A stretch of 64,000 nucleotides of DNA from Cyanidium caldarium (lineage: Eukaryota > Rhodophyta > Bangiophyceae > Cyanidiales > Cyanidiaceae): assembly GCA_026184775.1 (NCBI GenBank), contig JANCYW010000010.1:310001-374000 (forward strand), read 5' to 3'. Below the pieces are notes generated by a model, which was given only the letters and a program-made list of their open reading frames with translations, was not told the DNA's origin and searched no databases. Made by a program: the position numbers and the translations under genes. Below are positions 30,252 through 39,153 of the stretch, piece after piece; the stretch's first letter is position 1; the number at the start of each line of letters is the position of its first letter.

Positions 30252-31111
30252 GATGCCGAAGCCGCCGACGCCGGATGGACGCGGGCTTCTGTCGCCGCGG
30301 CGTGCACGGCCAGCGCCCCCAACACGTCTTGCAGCGTCTCGCAGATGGATGTCGAACCGGAGAGCATCTCGTTCAGTTCGGCACTGCGTTGCTGGCCGCT
30401 GCGGCGCAGTCGCAGGTGCGATGCGGACGGCGGCGGCTGCCGCTCCTTGCGCAACCGGCGTTTGCGTTCGCGGCGATGCGGGGCGCCCTCGCCGTACCCG
30501 AACAGCATTCGCCGCACCAGCGACGGCACTGCGGCGCGCCACCGCGATTCGTCCTCCTCCTCTCCCTCCGGTGTCGGTTGCTGCGGGTCACCCGACGATT
30601 GCCGCGCCGCCTCGTGGAGGGTGGCTTTCAGCTTTTCCGTCTCGCTGATGGCATACTGCCGAGCGTGCGCCTCGCTCCAGTAGATGACCGCGATGCCGCG
30701 GGCGCGTTCCTCTTCGGTGTCGACCCAGTGCACCCCGCCGCCGACCAACGCCTCGACGTACTGCCGCAGGTGCGGGGGCGGCTCGGCCACCACCGGCACT
30801 TGGGCGGTGCCCACCTCGGGCACGTTCACCACCAAGCCGGCGATGTTCATGGCCCGATCGGCGTCGTGCTCGCGCGCAATGTCCAACACGTGGTTCAGTA
30901 AGCTGACGTCCTTGGACACCGCCTCCAGGTGCGCATGGTAAATGCCGAATGGCGCCGCCAACCGCCGCTCACGATCGGAGACGGCCACCGCCACCTGCTC
31001 ACCGCACAAGTCCAGCGCACACAGTCGTTGACGCGGTCGCAAGTGGGCGGCCAGCGCGGCGACCGTCGGCATCAGCAGCGGCCGCATCACGCGCGGGACG
31101 GAAGAGGCCAT
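30248..31111 (-). CDS. YqgF/RuvX-like RNase H-fold protein
   Basis: Relative of the bacterial pre-16S rRNA nuclease YqgF, 287 residues, perhaps organellar. LCALDLCGEQVAVAVSD at about 30-46 matches the first strand with its catalytic Asp (D34), followed by RRLAAPFGIYH and a second block, LVVNVPEVG, at the position of the usual GLP motif. VDTEEERARG may supply the second acidic residue. The final conserved Asp block is not clearly seen, so catalysis is uncertain. The last 110 residues are an Arg-rich extension (PHRRERKRRLRKERQ) absent from bacterial proteins. The ATG at 31111 is the first in frame. Confidence 0.72.
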   Translation of the reverse strand: MASSVPRVMRPLLMPTVAALAAHLRPRQRLCALDLCGEQVAVAVSDRERRLAAPFGIYHAHLEAVSKDVSLLNHVLDIAREHDADRAMNIAGLVVNVPEVGTAQVPVVAEPPPHLRQYVEALVGGGVHWVDTEEERARGIAVIYWSEAHARQYAISETEKLKATLHEAARQSSGDPQQPTPEGEEEDESRWRAAVPSLVRRMLFGYGEGAPHRRERKRRLRKERQPPPSASHLRLRRSGQQRSAELNEMLSGSTSICETLQDVLGALAVHAAATEARVHPASAASAS

Positions 31112-31381
31112 AAAAAGCGGGGGGAAAAGGGAACGATGGAGAAGATTCACCGCATCAAGTAGTCTAGGGTGACGTTGCGGTCGGCATTCGAACCGTCGTC
31201 GGACAGAGACGGTGCAACGTCGAGCGAGACCGGGAAACGAGGCGCACGGTCGGGTGAGAGCGCGTCGGTGCAGCCGGAGGATGCAAGGAGCGTGTACCGG
31301 AGGCAACGAGGTCAAGTGCAGACGATCAGAGAGTCCTGTGTCGGGGACGTTGCCGTGGGGTGATCTCGGTGTTATGTTCTA

Positions 31382-31738
31382 TTATGGTGGCGGTGACGGT
31401 GGCACGTCCTCATCTCGCGCTCGGAAGCAACCGCGGCGCTCCATAAGCGTCCAGAAGCGGGCGCATGAAGCGTGATAGAGGAGCACCGATCCATTATCGC
31501 GGCAGACGCGCTCCATGAGGGCGTCGCCGTTGGGCGGGATGTCGTCGCCGTCGCCGTCGTCGTCGTCGTCCACCCGCCGATCCCAGAAGAGGTTCGGCCT
31601 GCGGGCGGCCACACTGCCGCCCGAGTCACCGGTGGCAATGGCGGCCCCAGAAGTCGACACGCCAGCGCGCTCACAGCACTTGACGTAAGCGTCTCGCAGC
31701 GCTTCACACAGCCCTCGATTCGACTCGTGCACGCCCAT
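31382..31738 (-). CDS. Small Cys-containing protein with one CX9C motif (candidate gene)
   Basis: A 118-residue ATG-started frame filling an otherwise empty 1-kb interval. The N-terminus CEALRDAYVKCC has C11 and C21 spaced exactly CX9C, as in mitochondrial intermembrane-space proteins imported by Mia40. A second Cys helix is C92-X11-C104 (SCARFWTLMERRGC), not CX9C. Between them is an acidic Asp/Gly stretch, which may be repeat expansion (GTC on the other strand). It is divergent from the kinase with normal spacing. A COX-assembly type role such as COA5 is only a guess, and the gene itself is not certain. Confidence 0.45.
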   Translation of the reverse strand: MGVHESNRGLCEALRDAYVKCCERAGVSTSGAAIATGDSGGSVAARRPNLFWDRRVDDDDDGDGDDIPPNGDALMERVCRDNGSVLLYHASCARFWTLMERRGCFRARDEDVPPSPPP

Positions 31739-32166
31739 ACACTTCGCGGTGAGCACCGACGGATCTTCGACGGCACATCAGCACAGGCAACTGGAATGAA
31801 CGAGCGTGAGGCAACTGGAATATGGCGCAGACGAGAGGCAGCAGGGTGTCGCCCCAGACACCTGTTCGCGGACGCGTCTGCACCGACGACGACGGCAGCG
31901 GGCAGAGCAGCGGCGCGCGACGCTCCCCGTCGGCGTCCGTTGCGCCGATCGGTGCGGCGTCGGCGATGTCGCCGCTTGCACGACGACGACGACATCAACG
32001 AGCCTCTCCGCCGGAGCACCTCCTCGCTCAACGGTCAACGGTGACATACGGGACAAAGTCTCGCAGAGGTGTGCTTCCAGTGATACTCGGGCGTGGTGGT
32101 TTGTGCAGTGGTTGGGCGTCGAGCACCACTCGTCATCCGCTGGCGGTTGCGCTCCCGCGGAAACGC
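31739..32166. promoter_or_regulatory. Divergent promoter region upstream of the TKL kinase
   Basis: This 428-bp region lies between the small Cys protein and the kinase start. The kinase frame is open back to an ATG at 31822, but the added 115 residues look noncoding (Arg/Ser-rich, no conserved pattern). Both promoters are expected here. Confidence 0.4.
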
Positions 32167-33117
32167 ATGTCCGCCTCTGCCAACCACTCCCCACCCCAGG
32201 AAGACCGCGACGGCATCGAGGAGGTGTTGGATACCGACGCGTGCCAAATCCAGTGGGATGAACTGCACGTCGAGCGGGAGATCGGCCGGGGCACCGGCAC
32301 CACCGTCTACTCGGGAGTGTGGCGCGATCACGCGGTGGCCGTCAAGGTGCTGAACGAGGGCGCTTCGCGACAGACGCGCGATATCATGCGCAAAGAGGTG
32401 GCGTTTGTAACGCAGCGGCTGGGGCGTCACCCGCATATCCTCACCTACTACGGCTGGGGCACTCGCCGGGGCGACGACTGCCCGTTCCTGGTCATGGAGC
32501 TGTTTGAGGGCGGCGGGCCGATCCACCGCAAGCGCAAGGCGTTGCACCGAAAACCGCGTCTGGTCTACTCGCTCATGCTGCAGGTAGCGAGTGCGCTGTC
32601 GTATATGCACCAGCACCACCTGGTGCATCGGGATCTCAAGCCGAGCAACGTGTTGGTGGACCAGTCGCTGACGCTGGCCAAGCTGAGCGACTTTGGCGTG
32701 AGTCGCGCCAAGGAGCGCAGCGACGCACAGATGACCACCATGACCGGCACCTTCCAGTGGATGGCGCCGGAGGTGATCTCCGGCTCGTCGTACGACTTCA
32801 AGGCGGATGTTTACAGTTTTGGCGTTTTGTTCAATGAACTGCTCACCGGCACGACGCCCTACCAAGAAAAGTATCTGACGCCGGTGCAAATCGCCACTGC
32901 GGTGGTCACCAAAGGGTTGCGACCACGACTGGTGCGGTCTGGCACCGATATACCACCGAGCGTGCCGCAACGCATCGAGCGCTGCTGGGCACAGGAATCG
33001 TCTCGACGACCTACTAGTGCTGAATTGGTGGAGGCGCTGCAGCAGCTGGTGAAAGAGTATCCGATGGACGCCAGCACCGTCGCCACCTCTACCAAGTTGA
33101 GCTGCACGCAGCAGTGA
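32167..33117 (+). CDS. TKL (Raf/MAPKKK-like) protein kinase
   Basis: Ser/Thr or dual-specificity kinase of the tyrosine-kinase-like group, 316 residues. The glycine loop is GRGTGTTVYSG (41-51) and the catalytic lysine K60 lies in AVKVL. The rest follows in order: HRDLKPSN with D156, DFG from D175, the activation segment MTTMTGTFQWMAPE (APE 200-202) and DVYSFGVLFNELLTG. The C-lobe ends CWAQESSRRPTSAELVEAL. There is no extra regulatory domain. The ATG at 32167 gives a short acidic N-terminus; an ATG at 31822 is possible. All catalytic residues are intact. The pathway is unknown. Confidence 0.92.
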   Translation: MSASANHSPPQEDRDGIEEVLDTDACQIQWDELHVEREIGRGTGTTVYSGVWRDHAVAVKVLNEGASRQTRDIMRKEVAFVTQRLGRHPHILTYYGWGTRRGDDCPFLVMELFEGGGPIHRKRKALHRKPRLVYSLMLQVASALSYMHQHHLVHRDLKPSNVLVDQSLTLAKLSDFGVSRAKERSDAQMTTMTGTFQWMAPEVISGSSYDFKADVYSFGVLFNELLTGTTPYQEKYLTPVQIATAVVTKGLRPRLVRSGTDIPPSVPQRIERCWAQESSRRPTSAELVEALQQLVKEYPMDASTVATSTKLSCTQQ

Positions 33118-33162
33118 CGCAAACGTCGTGACGCGACGACATTGCCCTCGACGCGCCCTGCC

Positions 33163-34035
33163 TCAAGGCAAGGCGTCGGCCCATTGTCTGAAATGTTGCG
33201 GCGAGCCGTACCAGTTGTGCTTGGCGGTCAGCGGCGAGTGCCGTGCATCGGCCAGTACGATGGCCCGCGCACCACACAAAAATGCCGACTTGGCCGGCAC
33301 GATGCCATCGCCAGCCACGCGCCCGCGCCCGCACACCGGCCAGTACGAGGTGTAGGCCACCGCCTCCTCCAGCTTGCCGGAGCGCAAGTCGCCGCGCACT
33401 GCCCGCGAGCCCACGCACGTCAGCCGAGTGTGGGCAAACGCAGTGGTGGCGGCCGCTCCCACGGAATGCGCCGCGGAACACGGGAGCGGATGATGTCGTG
33501 CCAGATACGCCAGCAGACCGCGCGTCTGATCGAATACGCCCGGCGGCGGGGCCACGTTGGGCGTGCCCAGTGTCACCAACGCCGCCACCCGCCGTCGAAC
33601 ATCGTCGGCAGCGAATTCCGCCAAGTAAATTCGCGCCAACCACCCGCCCGCCGAGTGCCCGATGAGGTTCACCCGCGCCGACCCTGTCCCAGCGGTATCG
33701 ACCGCCTCCGGTGCCGCGAGCATCTCCCGCAAGCACCGGTCCAGCCGCGCCAGGTACCACGGCATGATCTGCCACGGCTCCAACTTGCCCCGCCAATAGG
33801 ATTGCGTGAACAGCGTGGGCACATTACGCGCCCAGTCGTACCGCGCCACCGACAGACAGCGCGACCCGGTCGGCAACTGCGGCAACAGGGCGACGTAGTC
33901 GGCCGCCGAGTTGCCCAGACCGGGCAGCACCAGACACGGTGCCTTGGCCACACAACGCCACGCACGAGCGTGGCAGCGACGACGACGACGACGACGGAAT
34001 GGACCAGGCCGATAACTTCCCGACGAGATGAACAT
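33163..34035 (-). CDS. Alpha/beta-hydrolase (PGAP1/lipase-like)
   Basis: Serine hydrolase of 290 residues. CLVLPGLGNSAADYVAL at about 36-52 is the oxyanion region, and the nucleophile elbow GHSAGG (S130) is followed by WLARIYLAEF. LVTLGTPNVAPPPG matches PGAP1-like plant plastid hydrolases. AGDGIVPAKS supplies the acidic residue, and His residues near the end (ADARHSPL or AKHNWYGSP) the base. The Arg-rich N-terminus (RRRRRRR) may be a presequence. The ATG at 34035 is the first in frame. Substrate is probably a lipid or ester, not further specified. Confidence 0.85.
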   Translation of the reverse strand: MFISSGSYRPGPFRRRRRRRCHARAWRCVAKAPCLVLPGLGNSAADYVALLPQLPTGSRCLSVARYDWARNVPTLFTQSYWRGKLEPWQIMPWYLARLDRCLREMLAAPEAVDTAGTGSARVNLIGHSAGGWLARIYLAEFAADDVRRRVAALVTLGTPNVAPPPGVFDQTRGLLAYLARHHPLPCSAAHSVGAAATTAFAHTRLTCVGSRAVRGDLRSGKLEEAVAYTSYWPVCGRGRVAGDGIVPAKSAFLCGARAIVLADARHSPLTAKHNWYGSPQHFRQWADALP

Positions 34036-34197
34036 GTTCCGATTCACTACCACCACCGCCCTCCGCTGCCGACGTCTTTACACCCTGTTCCCGCTGCGCG
34101 CTGTATCGCTCCGCTGACCCCGCGCCGGTGCCGGGCTCGGCCTTCAAAGCCGCAGGACGCCGCGAGGCGTAGCCGTTCGACTCGGCCTGCGGAGCGG

Positions 34198-35085
34198 TCA
34201 GACGGTGGTGGGCGATGACCCTGGCGGGGTGGTCACGGGCTCGTTCAGCGTGGCATGATGCAACAGTGCGGACAGCGCGTCCGACGGGTCGCTCGAGGTG
34301 GTCGATCCGATCGCCTCGGCGACATCGGGCGGCCGTTGCACCACCGCCAAGATGTTTTGTCGCACGAGGTAATCGCGCACGCTGCCCTGATGGGCTGCCA
34401 GACCGCTGAGGAAACGTCGCAACGGTCCGTCGTCGGCCAGGAACGTGTCGTCGGCCTGTCGATCGGGGTGGCTCCACGGCTGCGGCATCACCGCGGTGTT
34501 GGGCGGGTTGTGCACGCACTTGTAGGCGTCGTCGTCGACCAGCACGGTGTTGTGCTCGTGATACATGCCTTCGGCACCGAATGGTTGCCATATGCGCTGC
34601 AAGTTCTTGCACATCCACGGCTTGTGCGCGTGGCCGGGCGCCAGCCGCCCGCTCACCCGCTCGCAGTCGCTCTGATCCAGCACAAACGCCAACGACTGCC
34701 GCTGCGACTCGGTCAACAGCGCCCGCAACACATCCTCCACGTTGCTGCGGCGTGCTGTCGACCACACGCCCACGTGGAACCGCTCCAGCGCATAGGCCAT
34801 GAAGGAACGGGCGTGCGGCCGACACCAAATATAAAAGCGCTCGCTCTCGGCGTCCGGCTCCTTGACAAAGCACTTGCCGCACGCTGTCGAACCCGGCTGT
34901 CGTGGTCGCTTGGGCGAGCGCACCACCAACAGCCCGTTCAGGTCCAGCACCAGCAGCTTGGGCGTGCGCGCGCCCGGCTCGCGCACCCACCGTCGCAGCC
35001 GCTCCACCTCCAATCGGAGGGCGTGTACTTCTGCGGCTGCCTTGCCGCGAGTCCATGCGCGATGGCTGACAGACACACCGGTCAT
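34198..35085 (-). CDS. FCP1-homology (NIF) HAD-family protein with DLNG active-site variant
   Basis: HAD-superfamily protein of the NLI-interacting-factor/FCP1 type, 295 residues. The core begins LLVLDLNGLLVVR (D48, N50). Canonical FCP1/SCP phosphatases have DxDxT/V, so the second Asp is replaced by Asn, as in a plant subfamily with DLNGLL. RFYIWCRPHARSFM, FHVGVWSTARRSNV, DQSDCERV, HKPWMCKNLQRIW and NTVLVDDDAYKCVHNPPNTA complete the fold. Phosphatase activity may be altered or lost. The frame reaches an ATG at 35496, but the start at 35085 restores a typical 397-bp divergent gap. Confidence 0.85.
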   Translation of the reverse strand: MTGVSVSHRAWTRGKAAAEVHALRLEVERLRRWVREPGARTPKLLVLDLNGLLVVRSPKRPRQPGSTACGKCFVKEPDAESERFYIWCRPHARSFMAYALERFHVGVWSTARRSNVEDVLRALLTESQRQSLAFVLDQSDCERVSGRLAPGHAHKPWMCKNLQRIWQPFGAEGMYHEHNTVLVDDDAYKCVHNPPNTAVMPQPWSHPDRQADDTFLADDGPLRRFLSGLAAHQGSVRDYLVRQNILAVVQRPPDVAEAIGSTTSSDPSDALSALLHHATLNEPVTTPPGSSPTTV

Positions 35086-35482
35086 AGTGCGACGGGCGGT
35101 GCGCCAGGTGATCGGTGCGGTCGTCGGTGCCTTCCGCGTGGGTGTCTCCCGCGCGTGCACGACCAGCGCGCGCGCCTCTCGCCAGTCGGAGCGGTGCGTT
35201 CCCGTTGTGGTCGCTGGCGGACGCGCAGGACGAGCAAGGGGCACGGACTGGGGTGACGGTGCTGCGACCCTGTCCGTCTTACCTGAAAACGCCTGCAGGA
35301 TGTACAGAGAAGGCGCACAGGTGCCCTGTGCGTACGTGCTGTCGGCGACGGTTGCACAGAGAGGGGACGGCGGGAGAGGTTCGTGGCGAGCGGGGAACCG
35401 GCTGCCCGTAACGACATCCCTCACCGGATGGCGTGCCGTGAAAGGACGTGGGCGACACGTCCATCGCCTTGTCTCGTGGCGT
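35086..35482. promoter_or_regulatory. Divergent promoter region, FCP1-like/small membrane protein
   Basis: This 397-bp spacer lies between the two chosen starts. Frames stay open through it in both directions, but the translations are Arg/Pro/Thr-rich and lack family features. No RNA gene is seen. Confidence 0.4.
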
Positions 35483-36016
35483 ATGAAGGACGGCATGGAG
35501 CAGGAAGAGCGGAGAGGTATTGTGCGTGAGGAAGGAGGGAAATCCGACGATGGCGTGCACCGATGGACGCCATCGCCGCCGGTGTTTCCCGAGCGGTTGC
35601 GTCCGCGCGACTGGATCTATGCAATAGGGGCGACAGTCGGTATTCTAGCACTGGTGCCGTTGTCTCTATACACGGACGGACCGCTCAAGGGCCTCGGGTT
35701 TTACGACTCTCGCGTGGGCTACTGGGACTCGGCGCCGTCGATCGCGCTGCTGATCGCTTTCGGGGGTGCCGCGCTGTGGGAACCGTCGATTCGGCAGCTG
35801 GTGCCGAAAATACTGGCGGTGGGGTTGGTCGGGTCGGTGGCGGTGATGCAGTTGCAAGCGTGGCTGCACCCGGAGCCGACGGTGGGCAACGCCCTGTTGG
35901 TGATCGGCATCCCGGCCGGGACCTACGTGGCGTACCAAGTGGTGGAGTTTCGCAAGCTGATGCGGATGCTCGACGAGCGGGATGCCGAGAAGCGGCGGAA
36001 AGGGGAGAAGAAGTGA
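35483..36016 (+). CDS. Small membrane protein of unknown function
   Basis: Not recognised. The 177-residue product has a charged N-terminus of about 40 residues, then three or four hydrophobic segments: IYAIGATVGILALVPLSLY, APSIALLIAFGGAALW, ILAVGLVGSVAVMQL and ALLVIGIPAGTYVAY. It ends in a Lys/Arg/Glu helix (KLMRMLDERDAEKRRKGEKK). There is no signal or transit peptide, so internal anchoring is likely. The ATG at 35483 is taken from divergent spacing; a second ATG lies at 35495. It is convergent with the SERBP1-like gene. Confidence 0.7.
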   Translation: MKDGMEQEERRGIVREEGGKSDDGVHRWTPSPPVFPERLRPRDWIYAIGATVGILALVPLSLYTDGPLKGLGFYDSRVGYWDSAPSIALLIAFGGAALWEPSIRQLVPKILAVGLVGSVAVMQLQAWLHPEPTVGNALLVIGIPAGTYVAYQVVEFRKLMRMLDERDAEKRRKGEKK

Positions 36017-36201
36017 GCGGGAGGACGGGCGGGCACAGATCACGGAGGGTGGAGCGGGCAGGCATGGATCTTACGGCGACGCTTTACTTCTCCCGCACGC
36101 ACCGACGGGCGAGGGCCACGCGGGCGCATATTGCTCCTGACCTTTGCCGGGAGACGCTGCCCGGTGATCCGCCCCGCCTCATCACTCCCCGTTCATGTCA
36201 C

Positions 36202-37221
36202 CTACGGTTTCGGGTTTGCCGGGGCGTTCAGCGTGGGAAAAGCGCTGGCGTCGTTGGCGTTGACTCGCGGGGTGCCGCGCGGGGCACGCCCACCACGAAC
36301 ATCGCCGCCACGATAGCTGCCCCGCGGCGGCCCGCGGCGGCCATCGAGCGTTCCTCCGCCGCGCCCACCACGCCCACCACGCCCGCCACGCCCTTCGGGC
36401 GCACCACTAGGTCGGCCCCGCATGGGACGATCATCGCTGCGGCCTGGCCGCGGGGCCGCCCGAGCATCCATATCGCGCGGCCGACCGCTGTACCGGGGGA
36501 CGGAGGCGAGAAACTCCGCCGTCAAGTCCTCCTTCGCGTGCTCTTTCCGCGCCTTGCCGGCCGCGCCATCCTCTTCGCCGGTCTCCTCCCCGCCGCGGTG
36601 CTTCCTCCGCCGCTGCTCTTTTCCCGCCGCCACCGCCAGGATATCGTTCGCGGCGGCGGCACTGCCAGGCGCGACATCGCGCTCCAACCGTCGCGCATTC
36701 TTCCACTTGTCGTCGGACTCGCCTTCGCCGGCCTTGCGCGGGCCTTTGCTGGCTGCCAGTCGCGTCTCCAGCTCGGCGCGTTCCTTCTCTAAACGCCGCT
36801 GATACTCCTCCAAACTCACCGGGGTCGGCGACGGGCCGCCCTCGCCGCCGGCATCGGCCTCGGCCGTGCCACCCTCACCGCCGGCCTCTGCGCTGCCCCC
36901 CGCGCCGGCGGCGTCCTCCACCGACAATCCGTGCAACGATCGCCGCGCCTCGTCCTCCACCGATCCGAAAGTGAACTTGCCGCCCGCACCACCCTTGGAC
37001 ACTTCCCGACCGCGCCCGGTGCCAGACCGTCGGTCGAAACCGAAATGCCGGGCAGCCGATCCCCGCGCCGTCGCCGGCGTCTCGTGCGGGTGGTGCTTCT
37101 GCCGCGCCTCTCCCTCACGGGCGGTCGGCGCCAGCGGCTCATCGACCTCGTCCGGCAATACCGCAAACACGTTCTTCTTCGCGGCACCAGCGCCTGACGA
37201 GGTCGCCGCCGACGGTTCCAT
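36202..37221 (-). CDS. SERBP1/HABP4/Stm1-family ribosome-associated RNA-binding protein
   Basis: RNA- and ribosome-binding protein; family members such as Stm1 and SERBP1 occupy the mRNA channel of idle ribosomes. The 339-residue product begins with the family N-terminus KKNVFAVLPDEVDEPL, then FDRRSGTGRGREVSKGGAGG (the conserved RRSG/GRG block), and SLEEYQRRLEKERAELE, which matches the HABP4 helix. An RGG-rich region (RGGRGGRGGRGG and several RGG or RG repeats) precedes the C-terminal DASAFPTL. The ATG at 37221 is the first in frame. Lysines and glycines dominate and no enzyme domain is seen. Confidence 0.88.
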   Translation of the reverse strand: MEPSAATSSGAGAAKKNVFAVLPDEVDEPLAPTAREGEARQKHHPHETPATARGSAARHFGFDRRSGTGRGREVSKGGAGGKFTFGSVEDEARRSLHGLSVEDAAGAGGSAEAGGEGGTAEADAGGEGGPSPTPVSLEEYQRRLEKERAELETRLAASKGPRKAGEGESDDKWKNARRLERDVAPGSAAAANDILAVAAGKEQRRRKHRGGEETGEEDGAAGKARKEHAKEDLTAEFLASVPRYSGRPRDMDARAAPRPGRSDDRPMRGRPSGAPEGRGGRGGRGGRGGGTLDGRRGPPRGSYRGGDVRGGRAPRGTPRVNANDASAFPTLNAPANPKP

Positions 37222-37706
37222 TTTTGCCGACGGTTCCAGAGGTCGGCAGCGGCGGATCGAGCAGCCCGTCCCTACGGCACCGGCGTCACACCGAACGACT
37301 TGCTGCAGTAACCTTCAGCGTATCTAATGCGCGCTCTTGCGAAATGCCCGTCGGTGCGGTAACAGACGCTGAAGCAGAGAACCGCCTTTCCGTCTCGCCG
37401 CACTCGCGGGTCGAACTGGCAGCGGGCAGGACGCGTCCACGCCGCGGGCGCCGCGCCCACGCCAGCGCAGCGAGACCGAGCGCGCGCCGGACGATGCCGG
37501 CGATCCCGCGTGTGACAGAATGGATTGTTGTGTCACGACACGCTCTCTCGGCAGGATCGCGGACTCGGCAACGGCACATGCGCGCGCGCGCGCGCGCGCC
37601 CATCCAAGCGTGGTCGATCGATGGTGGAGAGCGGTGAAGTGAGCACGAGAAGGTGGAGATAGTTGCGGGTCTTTGATTGAACGTCTGCGTCGGGGTATGC
37701 ACAGTG
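37222..37706. promoter_or_regulatory. Divergent promoter region with CG dinucleotide repeat
   Basis: This 485-bp spacer lies between the SERBP1-like and RRP43-like starts. It contains a pure (CG)n tract at 37581-37599, a Z-DNA-prone sequence, about 110 bp upstream of the exosome gene. No gene or RNA is visible. Confidence 0.55.
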
Positions 37707-38498
37707 ATGACGCAAATGCCGATCCTCTGGGAACGTTACGCCGACCCCGACAGCTACCTCCGCCGACAGATCGTGGAGGCGGGCGTGCGGGCGGACGGCC
37801 GTGCACCATTACAGACGCGGGTTTCGGAAGTGGAACGCCAGGTGCTCCGTCGATCCGTGGCGGCGGGATCGGCACTGGTACGTCGTGGTGGCACGGTGGT
37901 GTTGGCGGCGGTGAGCGTCGGGGCCCGAGGGAAATATCGCGTGGAGGCACCGTGTCTAGGTCAGGGGCGCCGAGAGGCGGCCGCAGTAAATGCCCCAGCG
38001 CTGCAAGCGTTTGCAGAGCGGGTGTTGGCGCCGGTGTGGCGCGTCGATCACGCTTCCGGCAGCTTGTGTGTGGAGGTGCTGGTGCTGGGCGCCGACGGCA
38101 GTGTGCGCGATGTCATCACGGCCGCCATCGATGCCGCCCGAGCGCAGGCAGTACGAGAAGGAGCATCGGGGGATGGCGGGTTGCTGCACCTGCCAGCAAC
38201 GCGACTGGCCGCCTACACGTACGCTCTCATGGTTGCACCGCCAGCGGTCAGCGCGACTCTTGGCGACATCGATAAGCCAGTGTCGCCGTCGGTGATCGTC
38301 GCCGACCCGACGGCGGCCGAGGAAAGCGCCGCCGTTGCGGCCACGTCGGTCACCGTGGTGGTCGTGTACGATGAGTCGGCGCGGGCAATGCCGTATCTAC
38401 ATCATCTGGAATGCGTTGGCGCGCCGGCGGCACCTCCGCTGATCCAGCAGTGCATCGACTTGTCCCTGAAAGCGCATCACCCGGCTACCGATGCCTAA
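37707..38498 (+). CDS. RRP43: Exosome RNase PH-like ring subunit (RRP43-type)
   Basis: Non-catalytic ring subunit of the RNA exosome (RNase PH fold), 263 residues. SYLRRQIVEAGVRADGRAPL with SALVRRGGTVVLAAVSVG is the RNase PH N-terminal pattern, and CVEVLVLGADGSVRDVITAAIDAARAQ matches the conserved C-terminal half. VIVADPTAAEESAA is the usual block before the last strands. The RRP43/EXOSC8 assignment rests on the N-terminal Y-RR pattern and size; RRP42 or RRP45 are alternatives. Phosphate-binding residues are not evident, as expected for cap-side eukaryotic subunits. The ATG at 37707 is the first in frame. It is 4 bp from convergent NDUFA12. Confidence 0.82.
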   Translation: MTQMPILWERYADPDSYLRRQIVEAGVRADGRAPLQTRVSEVERQVLRRSVAAGSALVRRGGTVVLAAVSVGARGKYRVEAPCLGQGRREAAAVNAPALQAFAERVLAPVWRVDHASGSLCVEVLVLGADGSVRDVITAAIDAARAQAVREGASGDGGLLHLPATRLAAYTYALMVAPPAVSATLGDIDKPVSPSVIVADPTAAEESAAVAATSVTVVVVYDESARAMPYLHHLECVGAPAAPPLIQQCIDLSLKAHHPATDA

Positions 38499-38502
38499 CT
38501 GG

Positions 38503-39153
38503 TCACGGTATATCCAGACGCGGATCTTCTGCCACGCCCGGCTCACCGTTGCGCACCAGCGCTCGTGGCCGGTGACGCGGCGCAGCGGTGGCAGCAGTAG
38601 GCTCCCATGGCTTCACTCGCGACTCGGCCAGATGCCCGACATACTCCGGACTGCGCGGGCTGTTGCGCGGCGCGTACGCGAAAGGCGTGCCCGACAGGTT
38701 ACGGTGCGGCGGTTTCTGAAACGTCGGTCGCCGCCACTTGGAGGGGGCGCCCACCGGTGGATCATCGATCAAATGGTGCAACCAGGCGTGCCACTCGGAC
38801 GGCACGTTGATCGGGTCCGCATTGCGCGTGTCCCTGTACTCACACCAGCGGTCGCGCATATAGGCGTCGTGGCGATTCTCATAGTAGCGGTTGCCCAGCT
38901 CGTCCTCGGCCACGAAACACCTGTCGTACAGACCGAGGTGCCCGGCCTTGATCGCATCCACCGTACCCCAGAATCCCCGCTTGGGATACTCGTCTCGCAA
39001 CGCCGCCACGAACCAGCGCGCTCTCTGGGACAGATCCGCCGCCCGTTCGCGCGCCCGCGTCGTGGCCTCCTTGGCCCGCGCCACCGACTCGACCACCGGT
39101 TTGGTCACGGAGGACGACTGTCGCGCCTGCTGCACCAGACGAGCTAGTGTCAT
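38503..39153 (-). CDS. NDUFA12: NADH:ubiquinone oxidoreductase subunit NDUFA12 (B17.2)
   Basis: Accessory subunit of mitochondrial complex I. The 216-residue product has the family core LVGTD-like region as AGHLGLYDRCFVAEDELGNRYYE (described in two parts: GHLGLYD and DELGNRYYEN), then RWCEYRD, DPINVPSEWHAWLHH, and PPVGAPSKWRRPTFQKPPHRNLSGTP (split here as PSKWRRP and PHRNLSGTP). These are the classic B17.2 blocks. The first 60 residues are an Arg/Ala-rich presequence-like helix and the last 40 extend beyond the animal protein. The ATG at 39153 is the first in frame. Confidence 0.95.
   Translation of the reverse strand: MTLARLVQQARQSSSVTKPVVESVARAKEATTRARERAADLSQRARWFVAALRDEYPKRGFWGTVDAIKAGHLGLYDRCFVAEDELGNRYYENRHDAYMRDRWCEYRDTRNADPINVPSEWHAWLHHLIDDPPVGAPSKWRRPTFQKPPHRNLSGTPFAYAPRNSPRSPEYVGHLAESRVKPWEPTAATAAPRHRPRALVRNGEPGVAEDPRLDIP

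Noticed and set aside
31150-31220. tRNA-like B-box (ggttcgaatgc on the minus strand)
   Set aside because: The flanking bases do not form a five-pair T stem and no acceptor or anticodon arm could be drawn.
35089-35496. Upstream ATG extension of the FCP1-like gene
   Set aside because: It would overlap the start of the divergent membrane-protein gene, and the added residues look noncoding.
37581-37599. CG tract considered as an origin or CpG control element
   Set aside because: It is a plain dinucleotide repeat; nothing else in the spacer supports an origin or known element.
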